The translations under genes and the position numbers were made by a program. Shown in pieces: positions 16,782 to 25,689 of a DNA stretch of 64,000 nt. Position 1 is the first letter of the stretch. The number at the start of each line of letters is the position of its first letter. The stretch spans positions 44,696 to 108,695 of the forward strand of contig JAJRQO010000042.1 in the NCBI GenBank assembly GCA_024280215.1, in the 5' to 3' direction. The notes under the pieces are model-generated. The model was not told the DNA's origin. It saw only the letters and a list, made by a program, of their open reading frames with translations, and searched no databases. This DNA is from Candidatus Zixiibacteriota bacterium. GTDB taxonomy: Bacteria; Zixibacteria; MSB-5A5; GN15; FEB-12.

Positions 16782-17764
16782 TTCGAACGGATTCGTCTAA
16801 TTGCTCTATTATGTTCGGCGTTTGTTTTGGAAAAAAAATGCGTACCTTTATTATCAGCCACAAAATAAAAATATTCGGTTTGCTCGGGATCAATGGCTGC
16901 TTTAATCGCTGCAAGCCCTGGAGAGTTTATAGGCGTTGGCGTCAAGCCTTTGTTTATATATGTATTGTACGGAGTGTCTTTTCGTAAATCTTTTCTCCAC
17001 AATGGTCGCGTCAACCCACCTAAACCATAAATCACGGTCGGATCCGCATCTAATTTCATATTTATCCGTAAACGATTATGATAGACCGATGATACCAAAC
17101 GACGTTCTCCCCCCACACCAGTTTCTGATTCTATAATCGATGCCATGATAACAATTTCGTCACGAGATAAATTGTTAGGAAGGTTTTCAATCCATATATC
17201 TTTAGTTTGCGATTTAAACATTGCGACAAGTTCTTTGACAACTGTTTTTTCGTTAATCCCCCAAGGAAAATAATACGTCTCAGGAAAAAGATAGCCCTCA
17301 AGTGATGGAACCGAAAGCGACTGCACAAAGTTTTTATCATCGGCTAAATTTCGTATGACAGCGGAATCTAATTCCATCTTCTTTGACAATAGAGACGCCG
17401 TCTCCCAAATCATGTTACCCTCGGGAATTGTCACTTTGATACGAAGGAAATCACCTTTTTCAAGACGTGCCAAAACTGAGCGACAAGAATTTTTCCCAGA
17501 GAAATCATAGCGACCAGGAGTAAGTTTTTTGTCTATCCCTTTAAACTGAGCAGGATATTTAAACATGATACGAGAGCTGATGACATTATTTTTTAGAAGC
17601 GTCGAACTTATATCCGAAAATGACGAGCCTGACTTTATAATGAGTGTAACGGTCTCATCAGATAAATCAATTTCTTCAGTGTACATCCGATAGAGTATGA
17701 GTGAAGCGATTAACCCAATAATTATAGTGAGTGAGATAAATTTCAGAAATAAATTTTTGAACAT
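16778..17764 (-). CDS. mltG: endolytic murein transglycosylase MltG (YceG-like)
   Basis: Inner-membrane lytic transglycosylase that cuts nascent glycan strands and releases them from synthesis. 328 aa with one N-terminal TM (about 8-26), a LysM-like region (about 40-110, starting VTLIIKSGSSFSDIS) and the catalytic YceG domain. The catalytic Glu is in IMASIIESETG (Glu212), followed by the family segments VSSVYHNRLRINMKLDADPT and TPYNTYINKGLTPTPI. The C-terminal YFVADNKGTHFFSKTNAEHN is also diagnostic. Eight bases separate it from ruvX upstream, and mltG-ruvX is a common pair. Confidence 0.94.
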   Translation of the reverse strand: MFKNLFLKFISLTIIIGLIASLILYRMYTEEIDLSDETVTLIIKSGSSFSDISSTLLKNNVISSRIMFKYPAQFKGIDKKLTPGRYDFSGKNSCRSVLARLEKGDFLRIKVTIPEGNMIWETASLLSKKMELDSAVIRNLADDKNFVQSLSVPSLEGYLFPETYYFPWGINEKTVVKELVAMFKSQTKDIWIENLPNNLSRDEIVIMASIIESETGVGGERRLVSSVYHNRLRINMKLDADPTVIYGLGGLTRPLWRKDLRKDTPYNTYINKGLTPTPINSPGLAAIKAAIDPEQTEYFYFVADNKGTHFFSKTNAEHNRAIRRIRSN

Positions 17765-17772
17765 ACTTTTCC

Positions 17773-18201
17773 TTACGGGTTCTCTTCTAAATATCGCTCA
17801 AGAATAATAACTGCTGCCAGACGGTCAATTCGTTTTTTATCTTTACCAGATTTTTGTCCATGGGCGACGATAATTTTGGTCGCTTCAACAGAGGTCGCAT
17901 ACTCATCAATTCGAACAAGTTGACCTGTGTATGTCTCTTGTAATTTGTTGATAAATTTGTCAATCTCACGACATTTGTCTGATATATCGCCCGAACGTAA
18001 AAGCGGATAACCAAAAATAACGACATTTGGGTTGTATTCATCTATGAGTACCAGAATTTTTTCGAGAGCATCTTTTTGCGACTTCACTTCAAGGGTCGTA
18101 AGCGCCGAGGCGATAATGCCCATTGGGTCGGATTTGGCGACGCCAATACGACGAGTACCATAGTCAAATGCTAAAAATTCTCTGTTATATTGTTCACTCA
18201 T
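17773..18201 (-). CDS. ruvX: Holliday junction resolvase-like YqgF/RuvX nuclease
   Basis: 142 aa, RNase H-like fold and the standard length of the YqgF family. The first strand carries the catalytic Asp (FLAFDYGTRRIGVAKSD). Further family segments are VVIFGYPLLRSGDIS, VRIDEYATSVEA and, at the end, KKRIDRLAAVIILERYLE with the second acidic residue. Reported roles are processing of the 16S rRNA 5' end and possibly Holliday junctions. Upstream of and probably cotranscribed with mltG. Confidence 0.93.
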   Translation of the reverse strand: MSEQYNREFLAFDYGTRRIGVAKSDPMGIIASALTTLEVKSQKDALEKILVLIDEYNPNVVIFGYPLLRSGDISDKCREIDKFINKLQETYTGQLVRIDEYATSVEATKIIVAHGQKSGKDKKRIDRLAAVIILERYLEENP

Positions 18202-18250
18202 TATGTGAATGTAGGTGATTTACCGTTTCAGGTCAAATAATGTTTACAGG

Positions 18251-18733
18251 CTAAAACCGTAAATTTAATTTGAATCCATACGTTTTAGTATCAGCAAAAT
18301 AACTTGGTTCAATATTAAAGTTGGATTGCAACATATCTGCTTTCTTTTTTCGCATTGCTTTTTTTACTGTCGCAATATCATAGATAGCAGAAATAATTAT
18401 GACACTTGCCGATACGGTCATTATTATATCATCAGTAGAATCATCGTTATAATAACCACAATCAAAACAATCGGCAACAATCGCATCATCAATATAGGCA
18501 CCATAAAATGCAAGGACGCCGAGCATTCTAATGCCAATTCCAGCCCACGCTCGTCCTGGTTTTTCGGCATAAAAATAGCCAAGCGATGGTCCAAAAACTA
18601 AGCTAGGAACGGCAAAAGCTATCGTTGGAAGTGGACCGACTGTCCCCCAAAATGATTCTTTAAATGCATGTGATTCTGTCTTAAGTTGAAATGTTAGTTT
18701 ATTATGAACAACTTGAGACAAGAATTGAAGCAA
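18251..18733 (-). CDS. 5'-truncated membrane protein of unknown function
   Basis: Open frame of 160 codons whose first ~14 codons are antisense to a GIY-YIG nuclease remnant (18691-18837), so its own N-terminus is probably lost. The body has a Gly/aromatic pattern (WGTVGPLPTIAFAVPSLVFG, PSLGYFYAEKPGRAWAGIGI), a Cys/Asp-rich loop (DCFDCGYYNDDS), another helix (SASVIIISAIYDIATV) and a terminal beta strand ending KLNLRF. This resembles lineage-specific exported proteins found in multiple copies in FCB bacteria. Without a signal peptide it is likely non-functional. Confidence 0.45.
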   Translation of the reverse strand: MLQFLSQVVHNKLTFQLKTESHAFKESFWGTVGPLPTIAFAVPSLVFGPSLGYFYAEKPGRAWAGIGIRMLGVLAFYGAYIDDAIVADCFDCGYYNDDSTDDIIMTVSASVIIISAIYDIATVKKAMRKKKADMLQSNFNIEPSYFADTKTYGFKLNLRF

Positions 18734-18837
18734 TTCATAGAGAGAAACAATTAAAGAAATGGAATAGAAGTTGGAAATTAGAATTGATTGAAAAGTTTAA
18801 TCGAGATTGGGATGATTTGTATGAACAATTACTTTAA
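18691..18837 (+). pseudogene. GIY-YIG endonuclease C-terminal remnant
   Basis: A 48-codon + strand frame encodes MLVYYEQLETRIEAIHREK, then QLKKWNRSWKLELIEKFN, then RDWDDLYEQLL and stop. This matches the C-terminal half of small GIY-YIG nuclease domain proteins (UPF0213-type: 'YYE.f.....Ai.REkqiK.W.R.wKi.LIe..Np.W.DL'). The N-terminal GIY-YIG catalytic half is missing and an in-frame stop lies just upstream (18682-18684). It overlaps the truncated gene on the other strand. Confidence 0.8.
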
Positions 18838-18900
18838 GGCTGATTGGCAGTATTTGCTGGCTCCCAGTATTTGGGACTGTTGAGAAACCTCTTATTTTGG

Positions 18901-19027
18901 AACATACTTCGACTCCGCTCAGGGTGACAGTTTATTAAGAACATATTTCGACAAGCTCACAGCTTGCAAGCTGTTCAGAATGACAATTTATACTGGATTC
19001 CCAATCAAGTTGGGAATGACATTGTTT
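18901..19027. repeat. cluster of three short dispersed repeats, including inverted copy of repeat A
   Basis: Three related units in a row, each ending in a TGACA-type block. The first is AACATACTTCGACTCCGCTC then AGGGTGACAG. The second is AACATATTTCGACAAGCTC with the palindrome ACAGCTTGCAAGCTGT and AGAATGACA. The third is CTGGATTCCCAATCAAGTTG then GGAATGACA. The middle unit (18943-18978) is the inverted copy of 6644-6679 with one mismatch. The rest of 18838-19035 shows nothing else. Confidence 0.8.
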
Positions 19028-19035
19028 AGAGTTAC

Positions 19036-20298
19036 TTACGTTTTGCGTTCTTTTTTCTTAGCGGCGGGGAAAAGTATATTGTTCAAAATCAATCGGTAGC
19101 CCGGGGAGTTTTTATGCAGTTTCAATTCTGTAGGAGGGTCTGAAACCATGTGGCGATAGTCCTCGGGGTCATGTCCTGACAAAAAAGTAAATGTCCCCCG
19201 TCCGAGATTTCCATGAATATAACGCACTTCATCAAAATTATCTGGCTGTCCCAAAATAGTAATATGTTTTTTGAGATATGATTTCCGCCATGCCGTCGAC
19301 TGTCCCATGAACCCATCAACAGTATTTGTATGACATTGGGTCAACATGGTAGGGATTGGGTCAAGCTTGGGAGAAAAGTCAAAGAGGAAAAAATAATCCT
19401 CCTCGGCAATTGGAAAACGAACCTGACGTTCAGGGTAAGTATCAATATCTGAATGACGGTAGAGCATTGGATTAGTTGTAATTTTAAAATTTTCAAAAGC
19501 AAATGTCTTGGAATAATCAAGCTGAGTCTCACATCCTGGGTCGATAGGGTCATTGTCAAACTCGCTCGGTACTATGTCTACTCCCTCAGCTGCAAGTGCA
19601 ATATCAAATGTTTCAGGTGCCGAACACATCGAAAACAAAAATCCACCTCGACGAACATAGTCATAAATAGTTTTGGCAACATCTAATTTCATTTGCGATA
19701 CTTTGTTGTACCCAAGTTTGAGCGCCATCGCTTCGTTGGTCTTGACATCAGCTTGGTACCAGAGTTGGGTACGGAATGCTGAATAAAATTTACCGTACTG
19801 TCCAGTGTAATCTTCATGATGGGAATGGAGCCAATCGTACTCTTCAAGCTGACCAGTAAGTACCTCTTCATCCCAAATAATATCGTATGGTATCTCAGCG
19901 TACGTAAGAGCAAGCGTCACGGCATCATCCCACGGTTGATTTGTCGGAGGTGAATAAACGGCAATTTTGGGTGCTTTTTCAAGCTCAACCCGCTCCATAT
20001 TTTCAACTTCGATGATACGATAGATATCAGAAATTTCACCCTCGGTCACTTTTTTGTATGTAACGCCCATAAGCAGACAAAGCTCTGCGGTTTCATTGGA
20101 ATAGTCTAAAAGAAACGAACCGCTTTTGTAGTTGAGCAACCAGTTTCCTTTATCACCTTTTTCAAGCGTTTGGAAAACGACCCCATAAGCTTTGAGATGA
20201 TCATTTTGCGTATCATCCATTGGAATCAAAATCCCAGCAGAAAAAGCAGAGATTGGAAACAAAAGCAAAAGTATGAGAGTAATTTTTTTCATAAACAT
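19036..20298 (-). CDS. secreted protein of the family often labelled 'asparagine synthetase B' (function unknown)
   Basis: About 420 aa with a signal peptide (KKITLILLLLFPISAFSAG). Characteristic text: GILIPMDDTQNDHLKAYG, WLLNYKSGSFLLDYS, QPWDDAVTLALTYAEIPYD, YDWLHSHHEDYTGQYGKFY, RYIHGNLGRGTFTFLSGHDP and SPGYRLILNNILFPAAKKK. These match, from memory, a Bacteroidetes-type family annotated as asparagine synthetase B. Neither the N-terminal glutaminase Cys2 nor the ATP-pyrophosphatase SGGxDS of true AsnB is visible, so that name is doubtful. Residues around 120-250 look like a Rossmann or class I amidotransferase-like fold. The ATG at 20298 is preferred because GAG lies six bases upstream; the ATG at 20292 is also possible. 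Confidence 0.7.
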   Translation of the reverse strand: MFMKKITLILLLLFPISAFSAGILIPMDDTQNDHLKAYGVVFQTLEKGDKGNWLLNYKSGSFLLDYSNETAELCLLMGVTYKKVTEGEISDIYRIIEVENMERVELEKAPKIAVYSPPTNQPWDDAVTLALTYAEIPYDIIWDEEVLTGQLEEYDWLHSHHEDYTGQYGKFYSAFRTQLWYQADVKTNEAMALKLGYNKVSQMKLDVAKTIYDYVRRGGFLFSMCSAPETFDIALAAEGVDIVPSEFDNDPIDPGCETQLDYSKTFAFENFKITTNPMLYRHSDIDTYPERQVRFPIAEEDYFFLFDFSPKLDPIPTMLTQCHTNTVDGFMGQSTAWRKSYLKKHITILGQPDNFDEVRYIHGNLGRGTFTFLSGHDPEDYRHMVSDPPTELKLHKNSPGYRLILNNILFPAAKKKERKT

Positions 20299-20337
20299 AA
20301 TGTACTCATTATACAAAAGATTTGAAAATAAGTTTAG

Positions 20338-22152
20338 TTACTTTTCAATTTGTAAGGCGGCAAGGAATGCTTCCTGCGGGATTTCGACAGTACCAAACTG
20401 TTTCATCCGTTTTTTACCTTTTTTCTGATTCTCAAGCAGTTTCCGTTTACGAGATATGTCACCACCATAACATTTGGCAGTCACATTTTTACGTAAGGCT
20501 TTCACCGTCGAGCGACTAATAACACGGTTACCGATTGCCGATTGAATAGCGACATCATACATCTGACGAGGAATAAGCGAGCGGAGTTTTTCACACATCT
20601 GCATGCCCCATCTATAAGAATGTTCACGATGAATTATCACCGAAAGTGCATCAACAGGGTCGTTATTCAATAAAACGTCGAGTTTTATCATGTCAGAACG
20701 TTTGTAAAACGGCATACCGTAGTCAAATGATGCATAGCCACGTGTACAGGACTTGAGTTTATCGTAAAAGTCAAAAATAATTTCAGATAGAGGAAAGGAA
20801 TAGGAAAGCGAAGCACGATGAGGCGATAGATATTCGGTTGTTTTATATTCGCCACGTCGTTCGGTGCCGAGTTTCATAATTGCACCAATATATTCATCGG
20901 GAACAATAATCGTGGCGTCAACATACGGTTCTTCGACTCGTCCAATATCGCCAGCTTCAGGCATCTTAGCAGGGTTGTCGACAACGGTTAATTTATTTTC
21001 ATCATATTTGTCAAAGACATGGTATTCTACATTGGGAACAGTATTGATAATCGTTTGGTCGTATTCTCTTTGGAGACGTTCGGTGATAATTTCCATGTGA
21101 AGTAATCCCAAAAATCCAACACGGAATCCGAAGCCAAGAGCGGTGGATGTTTCAGGGGTAATCGTCAGAGAAGAATCGTTGAGTTTTAATTTATCTAAGG
21201 CATCACGCAGGTCAGAAAATTTTTCAGCAACAGCAGGATACAAACCAGAGAAAACCATCGGTTTAACATCAACAAATCCACCGATTGCTTCAGAGGTAGG
21301 GTTTGCAACAGTTGTTACGGTATCACCAATTTTAGTATCGGCGACATCTTTGATAGACCCGAAGAAATAGCCAACTTCACCAGCAGATAATTTTTTCTGA
21401 GGCACTTGGTCTAAGCGTAAATAGCCTACTTCATCGGCATCATATTCTTTTTGAGTCGAAAGAAATTTCAGTTTATCATTCTTATAAAGAGTTCCGTCAA
21501 GAATCCGAATCAATGGCATCACACCACGGTAGGTATCAAAGACAGAATCAAAAATCATCGCCCTAAGTGGTGCATTTGGGTCACCTACTGGGGCAGGGAC
21601 ACCAGCGACAATTGCTTCGAGTACATCTGAGATTCCTTCGCCAGTTTTGGCAGAGCAACAGATAACATCAGATGGGTCGCATCCGAGTAGATCGACAATT
21701 TCCAATGTTACTCTATCAGGGTCTGCAGCAGGAAGATCAATTTTATTTACAATTGGAATAATTTCTAAGTCATTTTCCATCGCAAGATATAAATTTGAAA
21801 GGGTCTGAGCTTCTATTCCTTGAGCAGCATCCACAACAAGGATAGCACCTTCACAAGCAGAAAGAGAACGACTGACTTCATAAGTGAAATCAACATGCCC
21901 TGGTGTATCAATCAGATTAAGTTGGTATATTTTATTATCAGATGCTTTATAGTCCAGACGAATAGCGTGAGCTTTAATAGTGATGCCCCGTTCTCGCTCA
22001 AGATCCATTGAGTCAAGAATCTGTGCTTTCATCTCTCTACTTGAGAGCGTTTTTGTTTCCTGTAATAACCGATCAGCAAGAGTTGATTTACCATGATCAA
22101 TATGAGCAATAATTGAAAAATTTCGAATTTTATTTAAATCAGCCACAGGCAA
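20338..22152 (-). CDS. lepA: elongation factor 4 (LepA), ribosome back-translocase GTPase
   Basis: 604 aa, the canonical LepA length. Near the N-terminus is the G1 motif AHIDHGKST, then switch [10 protein letters not shown] and NKID (G4). Domains II, III and V are followed by the unique C-terminal domain with [42 protein letters not shown] and the terminal [20 protein letters not shown] that marks LepA. It binds stalled ribosomes in the cytoplasm. Monocistronic by spacing; the intergenic region with cdaA carries the cdaA terminator. Confidence 0.97.
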   Translation of the reverse strand: MPVADLNKIRNFSIIAHIDHGKSTLADRLLQETKTLSSREMKAQILDSMDLERERGITIKAHAIRLDYKASDNKIYQLNLIDTPGHVDFTYEVSRSLSACEGAILVVDAAQGIEAQTLSNLYLAMENDLEIIPIVNKIDLPAADPDRVTLEIVDLLGCDPSDVICCSAKTGEGISDVLEAIVAGVPAPVGDPNAPLRAMIFDSVFDTYRGVMPLIRILDGTLYKNDKLKFLSTQKEYDADEVGYLRLDQVPQKKLSAGEVGYFFGSIKDVADTKIGDTVTTVANPTSEAIGGFVDVKPMVFSGLYPAVAEKFSDLRDALDKLKLNDSSLTITPETSTALGFGFRVGFLGLLHMEIITERLQREYDQTIINTVPNVEYHVFDKYDENKLTVVDNPAKMPEAGDIGRVEEPYVDATIIVPDEYIGAIMKLGTERRGEYKTTEYLSPHRASLSYSFPLSEIIFDFYDKLKSCTRGYASFDYGMPFYKRSDMIKLDVLLNNDPVDALSVIIHREHSYRWGMQMCEKLRSLIPRQMYDVAIQSAIGNRVISRSTVKALRKNVTAKCYGGDISRKRKLLENQKKGKKRMKQFGTVEIPQEAFLAALQIEK

Positions 22153-22257
22153 GCCTGTCCTTTATACAAAGTTAATAATACATTGGCGGAACCACTAAAG
22201 AACTTTTAAGCTCGTTGGGTTCTACCCTACATCAAGAAATAGACCGACTCCTTCATA

Positions 22258-22286
22258 TAAAAACGCCCGACAAATATTTTGCCGGG
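22258..22286 (-). terminator. rho-independent terminator of the folP-cdaA operon
   Basis: On the minus strand CCCGGCAAA and TTTGTCGGG pair over nine bases (one G-T) around an ATA loop, followed by CGTTTTTAT. It lies 85 bp after the cdaA stop. Confidence 0.88.
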
Positions 22287-22370
22287 GAAACAGAAAATCG
22301 GCTTTTAACTTACGTCTAACAGGTGGCAAAGATAGGTAAAAGACTGCTATTTGTCAAATCTGTCTTTCGC

Positions 22371-23132
22371 TTATTTCTTTAAATATTCAGCTAATCTGTC
22401 TTTAAATTCTGCTTTATCGATTTGAGTATTTAAAGTACCATTAAAAGCTATCGAGATTTTACTGGTTTCCTCAGAAACGACAACGACAACAGCATCAGAA
22501 AGTTCTGAAACTCCAATCGCAGCTTTGTGTCTCATGCCGTAAAGCTTTCTATACCTTGGGTTTGTCGTCAATGGAAGTGAACAGGCTGCTGCGATAATAT
22601 AATCACCCGAAATAATCACCGCTCCATCATGAAGCGGAGTGTATGGAGTAAAAAGTGTTATGAGCATTTCCGATGAAAGTTCGGCGTTGAGTTCTTTACC
22701 AGACTCGGCGTAGTTTCTGAGACCTGTTCGCTTCTCTAAAACTATCAATCCACCATAACGAAGTTCAGAAAGACGTTGCACGGCTCGGTTTACTTCTTCT
22801 AAAGATTTACGTTGTTCAAGTGAGACAAACCGTCGAAGCAATCTGTTTTGTCCAAACTGAGCAAGTACTGAACGAAGTTCGGGTTGGAAGACAACCACGA
22901 TTACAATCAAACCAAATGTTGCAAGGTTTGAAAAGAGCCAAGTGAGCCCTTCAAGTTGGAACCAATATGCAATAAATGAAACACCAGCGACTAACAAAAG
23001 TCCGATAATAATTTGAACCGAACGAGTTCCTTTGACCAGTTTTAGAATTTGAAAAATAACAAATGAAACGATTAAAACATCTACAACATCTTTGAGTCCA
23101 AATCGTATAAAGTCTACTTCGAAAAAATTCAT
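22371..23132 (-). CDS. cdaA: membrane diadenylate cyclase CdaA
   Basis: Makes c-di-AMP from two ATP. 253 aa with three N-terminal membrane helices (about 14-30, 40-57 and 66-82), then a DisA_N/DAC domain. The catalytic DGA motif is at 169-171 (LHDGAVIIS). The second motif reads GMRHKAAIGVSE (RHK at 201-203), where RHR is usual, a conservative change. The start overlaps the folP stop by four bases, so translation is coupled. In c-di-AMP-making bacteria this controls K+ uptake and cell-wall homeostasis; a TrkA-type K+ channel lies 6.5 kb away (29692-30714). Confidence 0.95.
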   Translation of the reverse strand: MNFFEVDFIRFGLKDVVDVLIVSFVIFQILKLVKGTRSVQIIIGLLLVAGVSFIAYWFQLEGLTWLFSNLATFGLIVIVVVFQPELRSVLAQFGQNRLLRRFVSLEQRKSLEEVNRAVQRLSELRYGGLIVLEKRTGLRNYAESGKELNAELSSEMLITLFTPYTPLHDGAVIISGDYIIAAACSLPLTTNPRYRKLYGMRHKAAIGVSELSDAVVVVVSEETSKISIAFNGTLNTQIDKAEFKDRLAEYLKK

Positions 23133-24010
23133 TTGGACTCCATGACCGCTTGAAAGATTTTCAATGCTTCAACTGTTTCGGATACATCGTGTGCCCGTAC
23201 AATGTTAGCACCACCAGCGACAGCAGTTAGTGCCGATGCAATTGACCCTCCAACACGAGATGATGCATCTTTGCCCGATGGGTTCAACATCTCTATAAAT
23301 GATTTGCGAGAGGTGCCTATCAATATCGGAAGATGAAACTGTCTGTAATTGTCAATATTGGAAAGAATCATAAGATTGTCAGAAAGCCGTTTGCCAAAAC
23401 CTATACCTGGGTCGAGAATTAGTTTTGATTTATCTATCCCCTGTGAGACAGCAAACTGAATCCGTTCACCAAAAAATGAAATTATCTCATTATTAACAGA
23501 ATCATAAGTTGGGTCGGACTGCATATTTTGAGGCGTCCCAAGCATGTGCATCAATATAATCGGAACATCTGTCTCAGCGACAATTTTAGCCATGTCTGAT
23601 GATGTTCTGAAAGCAGATATGTCATTGACCATATCAGCTCCCGCATCGATTGCTTGTTGGGCGACTTCGGATTTGCGTGTATCTATTGAAATTGGAATAT
23701 TGGTTTTTTTTCGGACTGCTTTTATAATTGGAATAACTCGGGAGAGTTCATCGTCTGAGGAAATCGATTCAGCACCAGGGCGACTTGATTCGCCACCAAT
23801 ATCGATAATATCGGCTAATTCTGTAACCATTTGCAAAACTCTTTCGACAGCTTGGTCGACAGAGTTGTACTGTCCGCCATCTGAGAATGAATCAGGCGTC
23901 GCATTTAGAATCCCCATGACAAGTGGACGACTCAGCGAGAGTTGTTCTCCACTTGCAAGCTGTATCACTTGCTTGATTTCTTCTTGTTTTACAATAATTT
24001 GTTTTGACAT
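23129..24010 (-). CDS. folP: dihydropteroate synthase
   Basis: Condenses pABA with 6-hydroxymethyl-7,8-dihydropterin pyrophosphate in folate synthesis. 293 aa. Signature 1 is VMGILNATPDSFSDGG (31-46) and signature 2 is IIDIGGESSRPGA. The pterin-site segments IPISIDTRKSEVA and ADMVNDISAF, the LMHMLGTPQNMQ loop and the LDPGIGFGKRL segment are all present; the end has RAHDVSETVEALKIF. The N-terminal extension before the TIM barrel is about 28 residues. Upstream gene of the folP-cdaA pair. Confidence 0.96.
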   Translation of the reverse strand: MSKQIIVKQEEIKQVIQLASGEQLSLSRPLVMGILNATPDSFSDGGQYNSVDQAVERVLQMVTELADIIDIGGESSRPGAESISSDDELSRVIPIIKAVRKKTNIPISIDTRKSEVAQQAIDAGADMVNDISAFRTSSDMAKIVAETDVPIILMHMLGTPQNMQSDPTYDSVNNEIISFFGERIQFAVSQGIDKSKLILDPGIGFGKRLSDNLMILSNIDNYRQFHLPILIGTSRKSFIEMLNPSGKDASSRVGGSIASALTAVAGGANIVRAHDVSETVEALKIFQAVMESK

Positions 24011-24153
24011 AACATCTTCCAGTTTAACTATATATACTCATTTTTATAGATGAAAAGCAAGAGGAAAGTCTCTGAATCTTACTTTCTTAAGTTATGATAA
24101 AATAATTTTTCTTTGAATTCATACAATCAAATTCACATAAACAAAGACTCTTC

Positions 24154-24181
24154 TTGCCCAATTTAAAAAATTGTATATATT
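24154..24181 (+). promoter_or_regulatory. probable sigma-70 promoter of the sugar dehydrogenase gene
   Basis: TTGCCC and TATATT are separated by 16 bases, about 35 bp before the ATG at 24218. Confidence 0.4.
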
Positions 24182-24217
24182 AGAGATAATTCTTACAACA
24201 TAGCAGAGGAATCCATA

Positions 24218-25636
24218 ATGAAAAATGTCATATATTACAAAGTCTTATCAATTTTATTATTCACGATATTAATTCACAACAACCAAACAGCAGATGCTGC
24301 CACAACTCTCAACTTAGAAATGGTTGGAGCAAATTTTAGTTCACCAATTTTTCTTACATCTCCAAATGCTGACAATCGCTTATTTATAGTTGAGCAAGGT
24401 GGGAAAATAAAAATAATTCAAAACGACACCACTCTCACGGTTCCATATTTGGATATTTCACCATCCATTGTTTCAGGTGGTGAACTTGGCTTATTAGGAT
24501 TGGCTTTTCATCCAAACTATGTTTCCAATGGTTATTTTTATGTCAACTATACCGCTTCAATTAATAATCAAACGTATACGAAAATCTGTAGGTTCAAAGT
24601 AGATACGACCGATTCAAATTTGGCCGATATTTCTTCCGAAGTTTTATTACTGCAACAGTTGCAACCATTTGATAATCATAATGGTGGTATGTTAGCATTT
24701 GGACCTGACGGATATTTATATGCTGGCTTTGGCGACGGTGGAGCGGGTGGCGACCCAAACAACAATGGACAGGATGGTAGTACTTTATTAGGCTCTATGA
24801 TTCGTATTGACATAGATTCAGCTGTTCCATATGCGATTCCAGTTGATAATCCGTTTGTAAGTGATATTTCAACTTTAGATGAAATCTGGGCAATTGGAAT
24901 TCGTAATCCTTGGAGGTTTTCATTTGATCGACTTACAGGTGATTTATATATCGGTGATGTCGGGCAACAGATAATTGAAGAAATTGATTTTCAACCATCT
25001 TCAAGTCAAGGTGGAGAAAATTATGGCTGGCGATTAAAAGAAGGATCTGCGTGTTACAACCCATCATCAAATTGTGCAAGTGGCGTCACCCTTACTGAAC
25101 CAATCTATGATTATACACATAATGGAACCCATTGTTCTGTTACAGGGGGATATGTCTATCGAGGCTCTTGCCTTCCTGAATTTAGCGGAATGTATTTTTA
25201 TGCTGATTTTTGTTCGGCTACAATTTGGTCATTTAAATATTCTAATGGTGTTTTATCAGACTCAACCGAATATGCTCCTACCATACCACAAAGCCTTATT
25301 GCTTCATTTGGTGAAGATAGTAATGGGGAATTGTATATTATCTCTTTAAATGGGAATATTTATCGTATTGTACCTGAGGGTGGTTCATCACTTTGCAATA
25401 GTACTGACTGTTGTCAGGGTATTCGTGGTAATGTTGATGGAGATGCACAAGATATGATTGATATTGGTGACTTAGTCTATCTGGTAGATTTTATGTTTAG
25501 GTCAGGTCCTCCGTCTCCCTGTCAGTATGAAGCAGATATCAATGGGAGTGGCGATTTAGATATCGCTGACATTGTACATTTCGTTGAATATATGTTTGGT
25601 ATACCAACTGGCCCCTCACCATCTAATTGCACATAA
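24218..25636 (+). CDS. secreted PQQ-dependent-type sugar dehydrogenase with dockerin-like C-terminus
   Basis: 472 aa. Signal peptide at about 1-28 (VLSILLFTILIHNNQTADAA). Residues 30-385 match the soluble glucose/sorbosone dehydrogenase six-bladed propeller: LFIVEQGGKIKII, GLLGLAFHPNY, DNHNGGMLAFGPDGYLYAGFGDGG, WAIGIRNPWRFSFD and GDLYIGDVGQ. Such enzymes oxidise aldoses in the periplasm or outside the cell using PQQ; no PQQ genes are in the window. Residues about 400-470 are a dockerin-like pair of Ca2+ loops (NVDGDAQDMIDIGDLVYLVD and DINGSGDLDIADIVHFVEYM). The gene lies opposite to and between ftsH and folP, with its own promoter and terminator. Confidence 0.87.
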   Translation: MKNVIYYKVLSILLFTILIHNNQTADAATTLNLEMVGANFSSPIFLTSPNADNRLFIVEQGGKIKIIQNDTTLTVPYLDISPSIVSGGELGLLGLAFHPNYVSNGYFYVNYTASINNQTYTKICRFKVDTTDSNLADISSEVLLLQQLQPFDNHNGGMLAFGPDGYLYAGFGDGGAGGDPNNNGQDGSTLLGSMIRIDIDSAVPYAIPVDNPFVSDISTLDEIWAIGIRNPWRFSFDRLTGDLYIGDVGQQIIEEIDFQPSSSQGGENYGWRLKEGSACYNPSSNCASGVTLTEPIYDYTHNGTHCSVTGGYVYRGSCLPEFSGMYFYADFCSATIWSFKYSNGVLSDSTEYAPTIPQSLIASFGEDSNGELYIISLNGNIYRIVPEGGSSLCNSTDCCQGIRGNVDGDAQDMIDIGDLVYLVDFMFRSGPPSPCQYEADINGSGDLDIADIVHFVEYMFGIPTGPSPSNCT

Positions 25637-25638
25637 AA

Positions 25639-25670
25639 AAAGCAGTTCGTCATTAAGAACTGCTTTTTAC
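25639..25670 (+). terminator. bidirectional terminator between dehydrogenase gene and ftsH
   Basis: AAAGCAGTTC and GAACTGCTTT form a ten-bp stem around an eight-nt loop, with A-rich and T-rich flanks. It can serve both convergent genes. Confidence 0.9.
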
Positions 25671-25689
25671 TTTATATGAAAATTAAAAT

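Noticed and set aside
18901..19027. CRISPR-like array
   Set aside because: The units are different, not spaced by unique spacers of constant length, and no cas genes are present.
22153..22370. Small RNA such as SRP RNA between cdaA and lepA
   Set aside because: No conserved SRP or 6S sequence; the only strong fold is the cdaA terminator.
23544..24053. 169-codon + strand frame over folP
   Set aside because: Antisense to an unambiguous dihydropteroate synthase; no independent evidence of coding.
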